This document shows, in pieces, positions 35,557-44,419 of a stretch of 64,000 nucleotides of DNA. Origin of the DNA: Variibacter sp. (GTDB lineage Bacteria; Pseudomonadota; Alphaproteobacteria; Rhizobiales; Xanthobacteraceae); contig JADGHE010000008.1 in assembly GCA_019689555.1 (NCBI GenBank), positions 1 through 64,000 of the forward strand, given 5' to 3'. Position numbers and translations under genes: made by a program. The notes beneath the pieces were generated by a model that did not search any database, had not been told where the DNA came from, and saw only the letters and a list, made by a program, of their open reading frames with translations. Positions within the stretch are counted from its first letter, which is position 1. Each line of letters begins with the position of its first letter.

Positions 35557-36855
35557 ATGGACCAGCTCACCGAACCCCGCATCATCCGCGCCGAGGACAT
35601 CGCCCCGCGCTACGACTGGAAGCGCGCCCTGCCGGCGCTCGGAACCATGGGCGTCGACTTCGAGGAGCGCGTCGATTTCCGGCGCATGCACCGCTATCGG
35701 CTCGGCCGCGCCATGCAGGCGCTGGAACGGTCCGACCTCGGCGCGCTGCTCTGCCTCGACGTGAACAACATCCGCTATCTCACCTCGACCAAGATCGGCG
35801 AGTGGGAGCGCGACAAGCTGTGCCGCTTCGCGCTGCTGCCGCGCGGCGGCGACCCGATCCTGTGGGACTTCGGCTCGGCCGCGGTGCACCACCGGCTCTA
35901 CGTGCCGTGGCTCAAGCCCGAGAACTGCAGGGCGGGCCTGCTCGGCATGCGCGGGACGATCCCGCCGTCGTTCGGCCTGATGAAACATCACGCCGAGGAG
36001 ATCGCCTCGATCCTGCGCGAGGCGGGGGTGGCCGACATGCCGGTCGGCGTCGATCTCATCGAGCCGGCCTTCATGTTCGAGCTGGAGAGGGCCGGGCTCA
36101 AGGTGGTGGACGGGCAGCAGACCATGCTCGAGGCGCGAGAGATCAAGTCGATCGACGAGATCGCGCTGCTCAACCGCGCCGCCGCCATGGTCGACGGCGC
36201 TTATCAGCTCATCAACGAGCATCTGAAGCCCGGCGTGCGCGAGAGCGACATCGTCGCCATGGCGACCGAGTTCCTCTACCGCAACGGCTCCGACGACGTG
36301 GAGGCGATCAACGCCATTTCCGGCGAGCGCTGCAACCCGCATCCGCACAACTTCACCGATCGCATGATCCGCCCCGGCGACCAGGCCTTCTTCGACATCC
36401 TGCAGTCGTTCATGGGCTATCGCACCTGCTACTACCGCACCTTCAACGTCGGGCGCGCCACGCCGGCGCAGATCGACGCCTACAAGCGCTGCCGCGAATG
36501 GCTCGACAAGGCGATCGCGCTGATCAAGCCCGGCGTCACCACGGACCGCATCGCGAGCGTGTGGCCGAAGGCGGAGGAGTTCGGCTTCCCGGACGAGCTG
36601 TCGGCCTTCGGCCTGCAGTTCGGCCACGGGCTCGGCCTTGCGCTGCACGAGAGGCCGATCATCTCGCGCGTGGTCTCGCTCACGCATCCGATGGAGATCA
36701 AGGAGGGCATGGTCTTCGCGCTCGAGACCTACTGCCCGGCAGCCGACGGCTACTCCGCGGCGCGCATCGAGGAGGAGGTGGTCGTCACCGACACCGGCTG
36801 CCGCGTGATCACGCTCTTCCCCGCCGAGGAGCTGCCGATCGCCAACAAGTACTGA
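35557..36855 (+). CDS. M24 (pita-bread) family protein, DddP-like, with one metal ligand changed
   Basis: 432 residues from ATG 35557, AGGGAGGAC upstream. The N-terminal creatinase-like domain has LCLDVNNIRYLTSTK and the C-terminal M24 domain has LEAREIKSIDEIALL, FGHGLGLALHERP, MVFALETY and ARIEEEVVVTD. By position the metal ligands are Asp280, His357, Glu390 and Glu405, but the second Asp, expected 11 residues after the first, is Cys291 (sequence YRTCYYRTFNVG). The closest match I can think of is DddP, the M24 DMSP lyase, which has a similar N-terminal part; proline dipeptidase-type activity is the other option. The sequence alone cannot show whether it is active. Confidence 0.85.
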   Translation: MDQLTEPRIIRAEDIAPRYDWKRALPALGTMGVDFEERVDFRRMHRYRLGRAMQALERSDLGALLCLDVNNIRYLTSTKIGEWERDKLCRFALLPRGGDPILWDFGSAAVHHRLYVPWLKPENCRAGLLGMRGTIPPSFGLMKHHAEEIASILREAGVADMPVGVDLIEPAFMFELERAGLKVVDGQQTMLEAREIKSIDEIALLNRAAAMVDGAYQLINEHLKPGVRESDIVAMATEFLYRNGSDDVEAINAISGERCNPHPHNFTDRMIRPGDQAFFDILQSFMGYRTCYYRTFNVGRATPAQIDAYKRCREWLDKAIALIKPGVTTDRIASVWPKAEEFGFPDELSAFGLQFGHGLGLALHERPIISRVVSLTHPMEIKEGMVFALETYCPAADGYSAARIEEEVVVTDTGCRVITLFPAEELPIANKY

Positions 36856-37013
36856 GGTCCGCTCTCGAGGGCCCTGCGGCCTCGGCTATCGGAGCGGCGG
36901 GAGCCGGCGGCGTGCGCGCGCCGACGTGCGGCGCGGGCGCGCTGGTGGCGGAATGCGCCGGCGCGGAAGAAGCCTGGCGAAAGAGCCGCGCGGCCATCGA
37001 GAAAGCGCGCCCG

Positions 37014-37361
37014 TCACCAGCGATGGAAGATGAAGAAGGCGCCGAGCGCGATGAGCGCAAATCCCACCGCGTGGTTCCAGGTGAACGCCTCCTTCAGATA
37101 GAACACCGAAAAGCCCGCGAACACGACGAGGGTGATAACCTCCTGGATCGTCTTGAGCTGGGCCGTCGAATAGACGGAGCTGCCCAGCCGGTTCGCCGGC
37201 ACCGCAAGACAGTATTCGATGAAGGCGATGCCCCAGCTCGCCACGATGGCGAGGAGGAGCGGCGAGGACTTGTACTTGAGGTGCCCGTACCACGCGAAGG
37301 TCATGAAGACGTTGGAGCAGGCAAGAAGCAGAATCGGCGTCAGCGCGGCGGGAACGGACAT
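37014..37361 (-). CDS. DUF486 family membrane protein (DMT-like)
   Basis: 115 residues from ATG 37361. Four membrane helices (LTPILLLACSNVFMTFAWYG, LLLAIVASWGIAFIEYCLAV, VITLVVFAGFSVFYL, AVGFALIALGAFFIF) and the conserved LKTIQEVITL and YLKE segments are typical of DUF486 proteins, small relatives of multidrug/drug-metabolite transporters. Function unknown. Confidence 0.88.
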   Translation of the reverse strand: MSVPAALTPILLLACSNVFMTFAWYGHLKYKSSPLLLAIVASWGIAFIEYCLAVPANRLGSSVYSTAQLKTIQEVITLVVFAGFSVFYLKEAFTWNHAVGFALIALGAFFIFHRW

Positions 37362-37474
37362 CGGCGCGATGGAATCACGAGGAGGTCGGTGAGCGCGCAC
37401 CTTTACCACAGGGGCGGCGCGGTCTCACCTTTCGGCGGCGGCTCCGCGCGCCGCCGCGCAAGACGCAAGCAGGC

Positions 37475-38044
37475 TCAGCCTTCGATCTTGGAGAAGTCGG
37501 CGACGGAGCACAGGACCCCGCGCAGCTCGTTGAGCAGCCTCAGGCGGTTCTGCCGCTGATCCGGCTCGCCCGTTTCGACCGGAACGCGGCTGAAGAAGGC
37601 CTGGATGAAGGGCCGGAGCAGGGTGATCTCCCGCATCGCCTGATCGAAGTCCGCACGCGCCTGCGCGGCCGCGACCTCGCGCCGCGCCACCGCGATGGCG
37701 ATCGCCATCTCGCGCTCCTCCCTGTGCAGGTAGAGGCGCGGGTCCGGCCTGTCGTCGCAGCGCGCCACGCCCCCGTGGTCTTGCCCCGCGACGAGCGCGT
37801 TCGCTCGTCGGTAGCTCGCGAGGAGGAATTGGCCGCCTTCGGTTTCGAGGAGCCGGTTCAATGCGCCCGCCCAGCGGAAGATCCGGACGAGATCCTGCAA
37901 CGCCGCGGCATCGTCCATGGGATGGCCCCCGCCGCTCGCCTCGTAGCAGGCGAGCACGGCCTCCAGCACGTCCTCGCGCGTTCGGTGGTCGTGCAGCAGC
38001 GCCTTCACGCTTTCGCAGGTCAGAACGCGGGCGGATTGGGCCAT
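37475..38044 (-). CDS. Stand-alone GlyS C-terminal anticodon-binding-domain paralog
   Basis: 189 residues with GGGAGGGG about six bases before ATG 38044, so it has its own ribosome site. From about residue 25 to the end it aligns with the C-terminal 150 or so residues of GlyS encoded directly upstream. In the last 59 residues I count 34 identities, including LRPF, AFF, LLNE and the shared ending VADFSKIEG. It has insertions relative to GlyS (for example YEASGGGHPMD). The frame is intact with many conservative changes, which argues for a diverged, maintained gene over recent debris. It lacks catalytic parts. It might assist tRNA-Gly binding or be a regulator; no such protein is known to me. 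Confidence 0.8.
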   Translation of the reverse strand: MAQSARVLTCESVKALLHDHRTREDVLEAVLACYEASGGGHPMDDAAALQDLVRIFRWAGALNRLLETEGGQFLLASYRRANALVAGQDHGGVARCDDRPDPRLYLHREEREMAIAIAVARREVAAAQARADFDQAMREITLLRPFIQAFFSRVPVETGEPDQRQNRLRLLNELRGVLCSVADFSKIEG

Positions 38045-38298
38045 CGTCCCCTCCCAGGTTCGGCGGACCCTTCGCCTGAGGCGGCACGGCCGCCGGCGGC
38101 CATCTCAACGCGCGGAGGGGGGCGGCCAGCCATGGACGATTTGAAACACGGTTTCCGCCGCGGAAACGCCGGACGCGGAAACTGTCGCGAATGCACGCGG
38201 CTTTCGCCGCGCGTTCGAGAATTTCGGTGCGCGCGCCCGCCGCGCCGCCGCAGAATGCGCCCGTCACGGAAGGCGCAGAACGCCTTCGCGAAGGCGCG

Positions 38299-40533
38299 TC
38301 AGCCCTCGATCTTGGAGAAGTCGGCGACCGCGCGCGTGGCCTCGCGGATCTCGTTGAGGAGCTTCAGGCGGTTTTCGCGGCGGGCGGGCATGTCCACGTT
38401 GACCGTCACCTTGTCGAAGAAGGCGTCGACGAAGGGACGCAGCCTGGCGATCGCCTGCATGGCCTGCTCGAAGTCCTCGCGCGCGACCGCAGCCTCGGCC
38501 TCGCGCTTGGCTTCGGCGATGGCGGCGGCGAGCTCGCGCTCCTCCGCCTGGTCGTAGAGCTCCGCCCGCGGCGCGCCGGCATAGGTGCGGCCGTCCTTCT
38601 TCTCCTCGATGCGGATGATGTTCGTCGCCCGCTTGTAGCCGGCGAGCAAATTCTTGCCGTCCTCGCTGTCGAGGAACCTCGCCAGGGCCTCGATGCGGCG
38701 CACGATGAGCAGCAGGTCGTCCTGGCCTTCGAGCGCGAACACCGCATCGACGAGATCGTGCCGCGCGCCCTGCTCGCGCAGCTGCACCTTCAGGCGATCG
38801 GCGAAGAAGGCGAGCAGGCTGCCCGCCTCGCCGAGATCGCTGTGCGCCTGAACGAGGCTCCCGCGCATGACGTGGGCGGTTCCGCTGCGGGAGATGAGCA
38901 CTTCGAGCTTGATCGCAAGCTCGATGTCCGAGGCGCTCAAGGCCTCGATGTCCCGCTGCAGCGGCTCCAGCGCCGCCACCGCCTCGGCGAGCGCCTCGTC
39001 GCGGCGCACGCTAGCGAAGTGACGCCACAGGATCGGCTGAAGATTCAGCCGCAAGGCGTTTTCGAGCACGATGCGGATGACGCCGAGTGCCGCGCGGCGC
39101 AGCGCATAGGGGTCCTTCGAGCCGGTCGGCTTTTCGTCGATCGCCCAGAAGCCGACCAGCGTGTCGATCTTGTCCGCGAGCGCGACCGCGACCGCGACCG
39201 GGTCGGTCGGCACGCGGTCGCTCGGACCGAGCGGCTTGTAGTGCTCCTCGAGCGCGCTCGCGACGCTTTCCTCCTCCCCCTGCGCCAGCGCGTAGTACTT
39301 GCCCATCAGGCCCTGCAGTTCGGGAAACTCGCCGACCATCTCGGTGACGAGATCGGCCTTGGCGAGGCGCGCCGCGCGCGCCGCCTTGTCGGGGTCGGCG
39401 CCGACCGCGGGCGCGAGCTCCCGCGCAAGGCGTTCGATGCGCTCCACGCGCTCGGCCTGCGTGCCGAGCTTCTCGTGGAAGATGATCTCCTTGAGCTTCG
39501 GCAGCCGGCGCTCGAGCGGCGTCTTGAGGTCCGTTTCGTAGAAGAACTTGGCGTCCGCAAGCCGCGCGCGGATCACGCGCTCGTTGCCGGCCACGATCGC
39601 CCTGCCGCCGTCGGCGGGCTCCGTGTTGGCGACGAGGATGAAACGCGGGGCGAGGCTCCCGTCCGGCTTGCGCAGCACGAAGCACTTCTGGTTGTTGCGG
39701 ATCGTCGTGCGGATGACTTCCGGCGGGATCGACAGAAAGCTTTCGTCGAAGGCGCCCATCAGCACCACGGGCCATTCCACGAGACCCGCGACCTCGGCGG
39801 CGAGGCCCGCATCCTCGACGAGTTCGTAGCCCTGCGCGAAGGCGAGGTTCTTGGCGTCGGCGAGGATGATCTCCTGCCGGCGCGCGGCGTCGAGCACGAC
39901 CTTCGCGCGCTCGAGCTTGGCCACGTAATCGTCCAGCCGGCGCACCGCGAAGGGCTCCGGCGCGAGGAAGCGGTGGCCCCGCGTAATATCGCCGGCGGCG
40001 ATGCCGTCGACCGCGAAAGGAACGATGTCCGGCTCCTCGGTCTCGGGCCCGAAGGTGGCGACGATCGAATGCAGGGGCCTCACCCAGTTCAGCGAACCGT
40101 TGGCCCAGCGCATGGATTTCGGCCACGGAAAGGTGCGGATCACGTCCGGCAGGATCTCGGCGAGGAGGTCGATCGTGGCGCGGCCGGGCCGCTCGATCAC
40201 CGCAACATAGAACGCGCCTTTCTTCGCATCCCTTTCGATCTTCGCCTGCTCGATCGAGGTCAGGCCGGCGCTCTTGAGAAAGCCTTCGATCGCCTTTTCG
40301 GGCGCGCCGACGCGGGGGCCGCGCCGCTCCTCGCGCACGGCGGGCTGCATCACGGGCAGGCCCTGGACCCAGAGCGCGAGCCGGCGCGGGGTCGCGAAGG
40401 CGCGCGCGCCCTCATAGACGAGGCCGGCGTCGACCAGCCGGTCGGTCACGAGCTTCTTCAGGTCGTCGGCCGCCCTCGCCTGCATGCGGGCGGGGATTTC
40501 CTCGGACAGGAGTTCGAGCAGAAGGTCGGGCAT
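38299..40533 (-). CDS. glyS: Glycine--tRNA ligase beta subunit
   Basis: 744 residues from ATG 40533 ([18 protein letters not shown]), which is the normal start; the frame runs 19 residues further without support. Marks are [21 protein letters not shown]-type [14 protein letters not shown], the HRFLAPEPF segment, [15 protein letters not shown], and the C-terminal DALR-like anticodon domain ending FSKIEG. The beta subunit binds tRNA-Gly; with GlyQ it forms the alpha2beta2 bacterial enzyme. It is longer than the 689-residue E. coli protein, as in other Rhizobiales. It follows glyQ by 114 bases. Confidence 0.95.
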   Translation of the reverse strand: MPDLLLELLSEEIPARMQARAADDLKKLVTDRLVDAGLVYEGARAFATPRRLALWVQGLPVMQPAVREERRGPRVGAPEKAIEGFLKSAGLTSIEQAKIERDAKKGAFYVAVIERPGRATIDLLAEILPDVIRTFPWPKSMRWANGSLNWVRPLHSIVATFGPETEEPDIVPFAVDGIAAGDITRGHRFLAPEPFAVRRLDDYVAKLERAKVVLDAARRQEIILADAKNLAFAQGYELVEDAGLAAEVAGLVEWPVVLMGAFDESFLSIPPEVIRTTIRNNQKCFVLRKPDGSLAPRFILVANTEPADGGRAIVAGNERVIRARLADAKFFYETDLKTPLERRLPKLKEIIFHEKLGTQAERVERIERLARELAPAVGADPDKAARAARLAKADLVTEMVGEFPELQGLMGKYYALAQGEEESVASALEEHYKPLGPSDRVPTDPVAVAVALADKIDTLVGFWAIDEKPTGSKDPYALRRAALGVIRIVLENALRLNLQPILWRHFASVRRDEALAEAVAALEPLQRDIEALSASDIELAIKLEVLISRSGTAHVMRGSLVQAHSDLGEAGSLLAFFADRLKVQLREQGARHDLVDAVFALEGQDDLLLIVRRIEALARFLDSEDGKNLLAGYKRATNIIRIEEKKDGRTYAGAPRAELYDQAEERELAAAIAEAKREAEAAVAREDFEQAMQAIARLRPFVDAFFDKVTVNVDMPARRENRLKLLNEIREATRAVADFSKIEG

Positions 40534-40647
40534 GTGCGACAACACCGGGTCGGGACGGCCGCAGGTAGCAGGCGGTGCGGCGCTTGTCACCCCGGCCGTG
40601 CGCCCGACGCGCGCCCCGCGCCGGGCCGAGAATCCGGACTTCCGGAC

Positions 40648-41598
40648 TCAGGCGGCGCCGCCCGCCTCGGTCGCGAGCCAGGCCTCGCCGCACGCCCTGG
40701 CGAGCTCGCGCACGCGCAGGATGTAGCTCTGCCGCTCGGTGACGGAGATCACGCCGCGCGCATCGAGCAGGTTGAAGACGTGGCTCGCCTTGATGCACTG
40801 GTCATAGGCCGGCAGCGCCATGAGGTGGCGGCGGGTCTTGGCGTCCTCGCCTCCGTCGGCCCAGCCCGCTTCGAGATATTTGCGGCACGCGGCTTCGGCC
40901 ATCTTGAACTGCTCGAACAGCATTTCGACGTCGGCGTGCTCGAAATTGTGCCGAGAATATTCCTGCTCCGCCTGCAGGAAGACGTCGCCGTAGGTGACCT
41001 TGCGGGCGTCGTCCCGGCCGTTGAAATTGAGGTCGAAGACGCGGTCGACGCCCTGCACGTACATGGCGAGCCGCTCGAGGCCGTAGGTCAGTTCGCCCGA
41101 GACGGGCCGGCACTCGAAGCCGGCGACCTGCTGGAAATAGGTGAACTGCGACACTTCCATGCCGTCGCACCAGCATTCCCAGCCGAGCCCCCAGGCCCCG
41201 AGCGTGGGGCTCTCCCAGTCGTCCTCGACGAAACGGATGTCGTGCACCGCAGGGTCTATGCCGATGGCATAGAGCGACTTGAGGTAGAGTTCCTGCAGAT
41301 CGGGCGGGGAGGGCTTCAGGATGACCTGGAACTGATAGTAGTGCTGCAGCCGATTGGGGTTTTCGCCGTAGCGGCCGTCCTTCGGGCGCCGCGAGGGCTG
41401 CACATAGGCGGCGTTCCAGGGGCGCGGGCCGAGTGCGCGCAGCGTCGTCGCCGGATGGAAGGTGCCGGCGCCCACTTCCATGTCGTAGGGCTGCAGGATG
41501 ACACAGCCCCAGTCGGCCCAGAATCTCTGCAACGCGAGGATCAGGCCCTGGAACGAGCGTTCCGGGCGCATGTGCGGCGGCAGGTCGGCGTCCTTCAT
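40648..41598 (-). CDS. glyQ: Glycine--tRNA ligase alpha subunit
   Basis: 316 residues, the class II catalytic subunit that forms glycyl-adenylate and glycyl-tRNA. [33 protein letters not shown] (motif 2 area), [36 protein letters not shown] (cited as LGAWGLGWE and CDGMEV) and [11 protein letters not shown] (motif 3) are all present. It precedes glyS on the same strand, as usual. Confidence 0.96.
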   Translation of the reverse strand: MKDADLPPHMRPERSFQGLILALQRFWADWGCVILQPYDMEVGAGTFHPATTLRALGPRPWNAAYVQPSRRPKDGRYGENPNRLQHYYQFQVILKPSPPDLQELYLKSLYAIGIDPAVHDIRFVEDDWESPTLGAWGLGWECWCDGMEVSQFTYFQQVAGFECRPVSGELTYGLERLAMYVQGVDRVFDLNFNGRDDARKVTYGDVFLQAEQEYSRHNFEHADVEMLFEQFKMAEAACRKYLEAGWADGGEDAKTRRHLMALPAYDQCIKASHVFNLLDARGVISVTERQSYILRVRELARACGEAWLATEAGGAA

Positions 41599-41676
41599 CG
41601 GGGGTCTGTCGGCGGTGCTGGGCGGCGCCGGCCGCGGCCGGCGCGCGCGGACCCTATCGGACGGGCTCCGGACCGG

Positions 41677-42531
41677 TCAAGGCGTGCGGCTTCCCGGAAG
41701 CGGCGCGAAAGACGGCGCCAGAGTGAAGGCCGCCCGGTGCACCTCGGGCGAATAGTAGCGCGTCTTCCCGCGGAGCGCCTTGAAGCGCTGCCGCAGGGTC
41801 TTCATCGGCGGCCGCAGCGCCGCGAGGGACTCGCCTGCGGCGACGAGCGCCAGCATCCCGGCCGCATAGGTCGGGACCGGCGCCAGAAACGGCCTCGCCG
41901 CCCCGAAGGTCGCCTCCAGACGGGCGCAGACGGCCTGCAGCTCGCCCGGCTGAAAGAACGGCGCCCCGCTCTGGAGCGCGACGATGCCGCGCGGCCGAAG
42001 CAGCTTCCGGCAATCGCGGTAGAAGGATTCCGAGAAAAGCTGCTCGCCGGGACCGATCGGATCGGTCGAATCGATGATGATGACGTCGAACGTCTGCCCG
42101 GTTTCGGCGACGTATCGCGCCCCGTCGCGCACGATCACCTCGGCGCGCGGATCGTCGAAAGCGCCGTCGGAAACGCCCGGGAAAAAGCGCCGCGACAGCG
42201 CGATGACGTCCTTGTCGAGCTCGACCAGCACGGCTTGATGGACCGGGTGCTTGAGCACCTCCTTCAGAGTGCCGCCATCGCCGCCGCCGATGATGAGGAC
42301 GCGCTGCGCCTGCCCATGTGCCATCAACGGCACATGGGCGATCATCTCATGGTAGATGTGATTGTCGCGCTCGGTGAGCTGGATGATGCCGTCGAGCACC
42401 AGCACCCTGCCGAAGATCGGATTTTCGAAGACGAGCACGTCCTGAAACTCGGTGCGGGACTGGTGAAGAACCGTCTCGACCGTGAAGATTTGCGCGTGGT
42501 GCTGGTACAGCTTCTCCTGGAAGGACTTCAC
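41677..42531 (-). CDS. speE: Polyamine aminopropyltransferase (spermidine synthase)
   Basis: 284 residues from GTG 42531, which overlaps the speD stop as GTGA. It transfers aminopropyl from decarboxylated SAM to putrescine. The decarboxylated-SAM site is VLIIGGGDGGTLKEVLKH, the catalytic Asp lies in IIIDSTDPIGPGEQLF, and YHEMIAHVPLMAHG and LQSGAPFF are typical. Coupled to speD, which makes its aminopropyl donor. Confidence 0.94.
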   Translation of the reverse strand: MKSFQEKLYQHHAQIFTVETVLHQSRTEFQDVLVFENPIFGRVLVLDGIIQLTERDNHIYHEMIAHVPLMAHGQAQRVLIIGGGDGGTLKEVLKHPVHQAVLVELDKDVIALSRRFFPGVSDGAFDDPRAEVIVRDGARYVAETGQTFDVIIIDSTDPIGPGEQLFSESFYRDCRKLLRPRGIVALQSGAPFFQPGELQAVCARLEATFGAARPFLAPVPTYAAGMLALVAAGESLAALRPPMKTLRQRFKALRGKTRYYSPEVHRAAFTLAPSFAPLPGSRTP

Positions 42532-43043
42532 GGCATCAGTCCTCGCTTGTGTTCGGAGATCGTCAGCATGCCGGGCGCGAAGGCGCGCCGAAATACGTCG
42601 ATGGCCTTGAGCGGCTCGGCCCTGCCGCACATGAACACGTCGATCGCCGCGTAGGCGTATTCCGGCCAAGTGTGTATCGAGATGTGGCTTTCGGCGAGAA
42701 TGGCCACTCCGGTGATGCCGCCGTTCGGCGTGAAGCAGTGGAGATCGATGTTGAGGAGCGTCGCCCGGGCAGCCTCCGCCGCGCTGCGCAGCGCGTTCTC
42801 CACGACTTCCGTGTCGTCGAGGTTCGACGCCTGCCACAGATCGACGATGAGATGCGTTCCGGCAAAGCGCATGCCGTCGCGCTCGACGAAGTGGTCGTGG
42901 TTTCGGGCCGTGCTGTTCGCAATGGCGCGAAGGGCGTCGAGCGTCGTCGCCCGATCAGCGTGGTGCGGTGGTTCGCTTTTTCCGTGGCGGGTAAGCGGGC
43001 CGTTCGAGAGCGCAGCCATGCTGACGCGGGAAGTTTTTTCCAT
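42528..43043 (-). CDS. speD: S-adenosylmethionine decarboxylase proenzyme
   Basis: 171 residues with GGAGG before ATG 43043. It is a prokaryotic class AdoMetDC that self-cleaves between Glu and Ser in LAESHISIHTWPEY to make the pyruvoyl cofactor. The conserved Cys in LHCFTPNGG and the ending MLTISEHKRGLMP are present. It forms an operon with speE, overlapping by four bases. An N-terminal stretch of about 30 residues before LDALRAIANS is not typical of the shortest forms. The upstream leader has a short hairpin. Confidence 0.94.
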   Translation of the reverse strand: MEKTSRVSMAALSNGPLTRHGKSEPPHHADRATTLDALRAIANSTARNHDHFVERDGMRFAGTHLIVDLWQASNLDDTEVVENALRSAAEAARATLLNIDLHCFTPNGGITGVAILAESHISIHTWPEYAYAAIDVFMCGRAEPLKAIDVFRRAFAPGMLTISEHKRGLMP

Positions 43044-43058
43044 TCATTCCTCCACGTT

Positions 43059-43073
43059 GGCAGGAGCCCTGCC
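43059..43073 (-). promoter_or_regulatory. Hairpin in the speD 5' leader
   Basis: GGCAGG and CCTGCC form a perfect six-base stem with a three-base loop, ending 15 bases before the speD start and just ahead of its GGAGG. It could tune translation. It does not look like a known polyamine or SAM riboswitch. Confidence 0.35.
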
Positions 43074-43084
43074 GGTCAACACAA

Positions 43085-43122
43085 ATAACGAGAAAACCGC
43101 CCCGCGCGTTGCCGCCGGGCGG
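43085..43122 (-). terminator. Intrinsic terminator after the Rnk-like gene
   Basis: On the minus strand CCGCCC pairs with GGGCGG and is followed by TTTTCTCG and a further T-rich stretch. It ends the Rnk-like gene before speD. Confidence 0.6.
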
Positions 43123-43135
43123 CTAAGATCATCGC

Positions 43136-43576
43136 TTAATCCGGCGGACAGGCCGGCTGGGGCTCGCGAACCGCGAGCACGGTGAGCTGCCTGAGGTCGC
43201 CGGTCCGGGTTTCCCATGTGATCGATTGCCCAGCGTGAAGACCGATCAGCGCCGTCCCGATGGGGGTCAGCACCGAGATCTTGCCTTGCGAGATATCGGC
43301 CTCGTCCGGGTAGACCAGCGTCACCTTCTGGACCTTGCCGGTCGTGTCGTCCCGAAACTCGACCTCGCAACCCATGCAGACCGTGTGCTTCCGTTGCCGC
43401 CCTTTCGCAAGGACCTGCGCACGGTCGAGTTCGTCGGCCAGGCTTTGAGCGGCATCCGGCATCGTGTTCATCGCCGCGCGGGCCAAGACCGAGAGGCGCT
43501 CGTAATCTTCGGTCGTGAGCGTGATCGGGGGCCGCAAATGGTTCGCCTCTGCGCCGACTTTCTGACGTGCCGTCAT
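43136..43576 (-). CDS. Rnk/GreA-GreB C-terminal-domain protein (nucleoside diphosphate kinase regulator-like)
   Basis: 146 residues. The N-terminal half is short and helical (LTTEDYERLSVLARAAM), and the C-terminal half is the FKBP-like domain shared by GreA, GreB and Rnk (YPDEADISQGKISVLTPIG, WETRTGDLRQLTVLAV). The N-terminal is too short for the GreA coiled coil, so it binds RNA polymerase like Rnk and is not a cleavage factor. The sequence HTVCMGCEVEF contains CMGC, not usual in Rnk. It lies upstream of speD but is separated by a terminator. Confidence 0.85.
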   Translation of the reverse strand: MTARQKVGAEANHLRPPITLTTEDYERLSVLARAAMNTMPDAAQSLADELDRAQVLAKGRQRKHTVCMGCEVEFRDDTTGKVQKVTLVYPDEADISQGKISVLTPIGTALIGLHAGQSITWETRTGDLRQLTVLAVREPQPACPPD

Positions 43577-43620
43577 TGTCGTCTCCTCTCCTGTCTGCTG
43601 TGGCCGACAACCGCGCCGCT

Positions 43621-43827
43621 TCAGGCCGCGGCCGGCCCCGGATCGTCGTCGTCACCCTGCCGGTCGATCCCGGCCTCAGACGCGTTCGGCTCGAGGCCGG
43701 CGGCGCCCTGCGCCGATTTCGCGTTCCGCTCGGGGCACGGAACCAGCCGGAGGATGTTTCCGTCCGGGCGCTCTTGGCCTTCGCCTCCCGTGGCGCCCGC
43801 AATCTGTTCGTCAGGTTTGCCCGTCAT
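43621..43827 (-). CDS. Small hypothetical protein, 68 aa
   Basis: The start is ATG 43827 (MTGKPDEQIAGAT) because AAGGAG lies nine bases upstream; the frame stays open to 43971. The protein is hydrophilic, with acidic QGDDDDPGPAAA at its C-terminus and NILRLVPCPERNAKS in the middle. No family is recognised. It is 44 bases upstream of the Rnk-like gene on the same strand and could be cotranscribed. Confidence 0.6.
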   Translation of the reverse strand: MTGKPDEQIAGATGGEGQERPDGNILRLVPCPERNAKSAQGAAGLEPNASEAGIDRQGDDDDPGPAAA

Positions 43828-44004
43828 GACGCATTCTCCTTGGCGGCGGACATTCCAGCCGCTCCAGTTCGCGCGCTCAACCGCCCGCGGGCGGCTCTCG
43901 CGCGAGCACGAAATCTGCGATGTGTTGAAAAATGCGCCGTATCCGGTCGCGTTGGCGGGCCAGCCAATCAAGGCCCGAGCGGTTCAGCCGTTCCGGTGCG
44001 AAGT

Positions 44005-44043
44005 CCCCGAGCTCGGATGCGACGGCGCGCGCTGAGCTCGGGG
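44005..44043. repeat. Inverted repeat
   Basis: CCCCGAGCTC (44005-44014) is perfectly complementary to GAGCTCGGGG (44034-44043) with 19 bases between. It may be an operator or an RNA hairpin in the leader of the minus-strand unit. Confidence 0.45.
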
Positions 44044-44116
44044 CTAGCTGCCCGCGATCAGATTGCCCGCATGACACAGGCCACGGCGGAAGCTCGTGAA
44101 GCTCAACATAGTTACA

Positions 44117-44144
44117 AAAGTATGGAGTTCGGCGCAATTGTCAA
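44117..44144 (-). promoter_or_regulatory. Sigma-70-like promoter candidate
   Basis: On the minus strand TTGACA (44144-44139) and TACTTT (44122-44117) are separated by 16 bases in an unusually AT-rich patch. It would drive the 68-residue and Rnk-like genes. Confidence 0.5.
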
Positions 44145-44419
44145 ACGGGCATGCGTTCGCTTGGGACCCGCGGGGCGCGGCGAAGGGGCATCCGGCCGCC
44201 CCCGGCGCGGGCGCGGGGCCCGCCGCGCCGGGCGGCCCGCTCGAGCCCTTGACCGCAGGGCCGATCGTCGCGTCCAAAGGGACAAAGCCCCGCATGCCGG
44301 GGCCCCGGTGTCCACCGCGCCGGCCGGACACGAACCGGAAACGCTGAGCATGGTAGGAAGGCGCGCGCCATCAACGATGCGGTCGCTGTCGCGACCAACG
44401 ATCGACCGGGAGAGGCTCG

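Larger units (their letters stand above)
43828..44419. other. Intergenic region, about 590 bases, with a promoter candidate and an inverted repeat
   Basis: It holds the minus-strand promoter candidate at 44117-44144 and the inverted repeat at 44005-44043. A minus-strand frame at 43877-44077, starting GTG and ending LAREPPAGG, is open for 66 codons but has no ribosome site, so I do not call it. The right part 44150-44400 is GC-rich without a clear ORF. Confidence 0.45.

Noticed and set aside
37425-38267. 280-codon minus frame overlapping the GlyS-domain paralog
   Set aside because: A different frame from the paralog, Arg/Gly/Ala-rich without any motif, while the overlapping frame matches GlyS and has a ribosome site.
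38191-42654. Open frame of 1487 codons on the plus strand, opposite glyS, glyQ and speE
   Set aside because: Antisense to three certain genes, with no motif. Same kind of shadow as the 1000-codon minus frames at 835-3852, 5165-8221 and 8212-11340.
43044-43135. speF-type polyamine leader or SAM riboswitch before speD
   Set aside because: Only a six-base hairpin and a terminator are seen; the conserved pseudoknot of SAM-II or the speF leader ORF are not.
43877-44137. Possible 86-codon minus-strand gene ending LAREPPAGG
   Set aside because: The best promoter candidate lies at its 5' end so that transcription would begin inside it, and no ribosome site precedes the inner GTG. Not strong enough to call.
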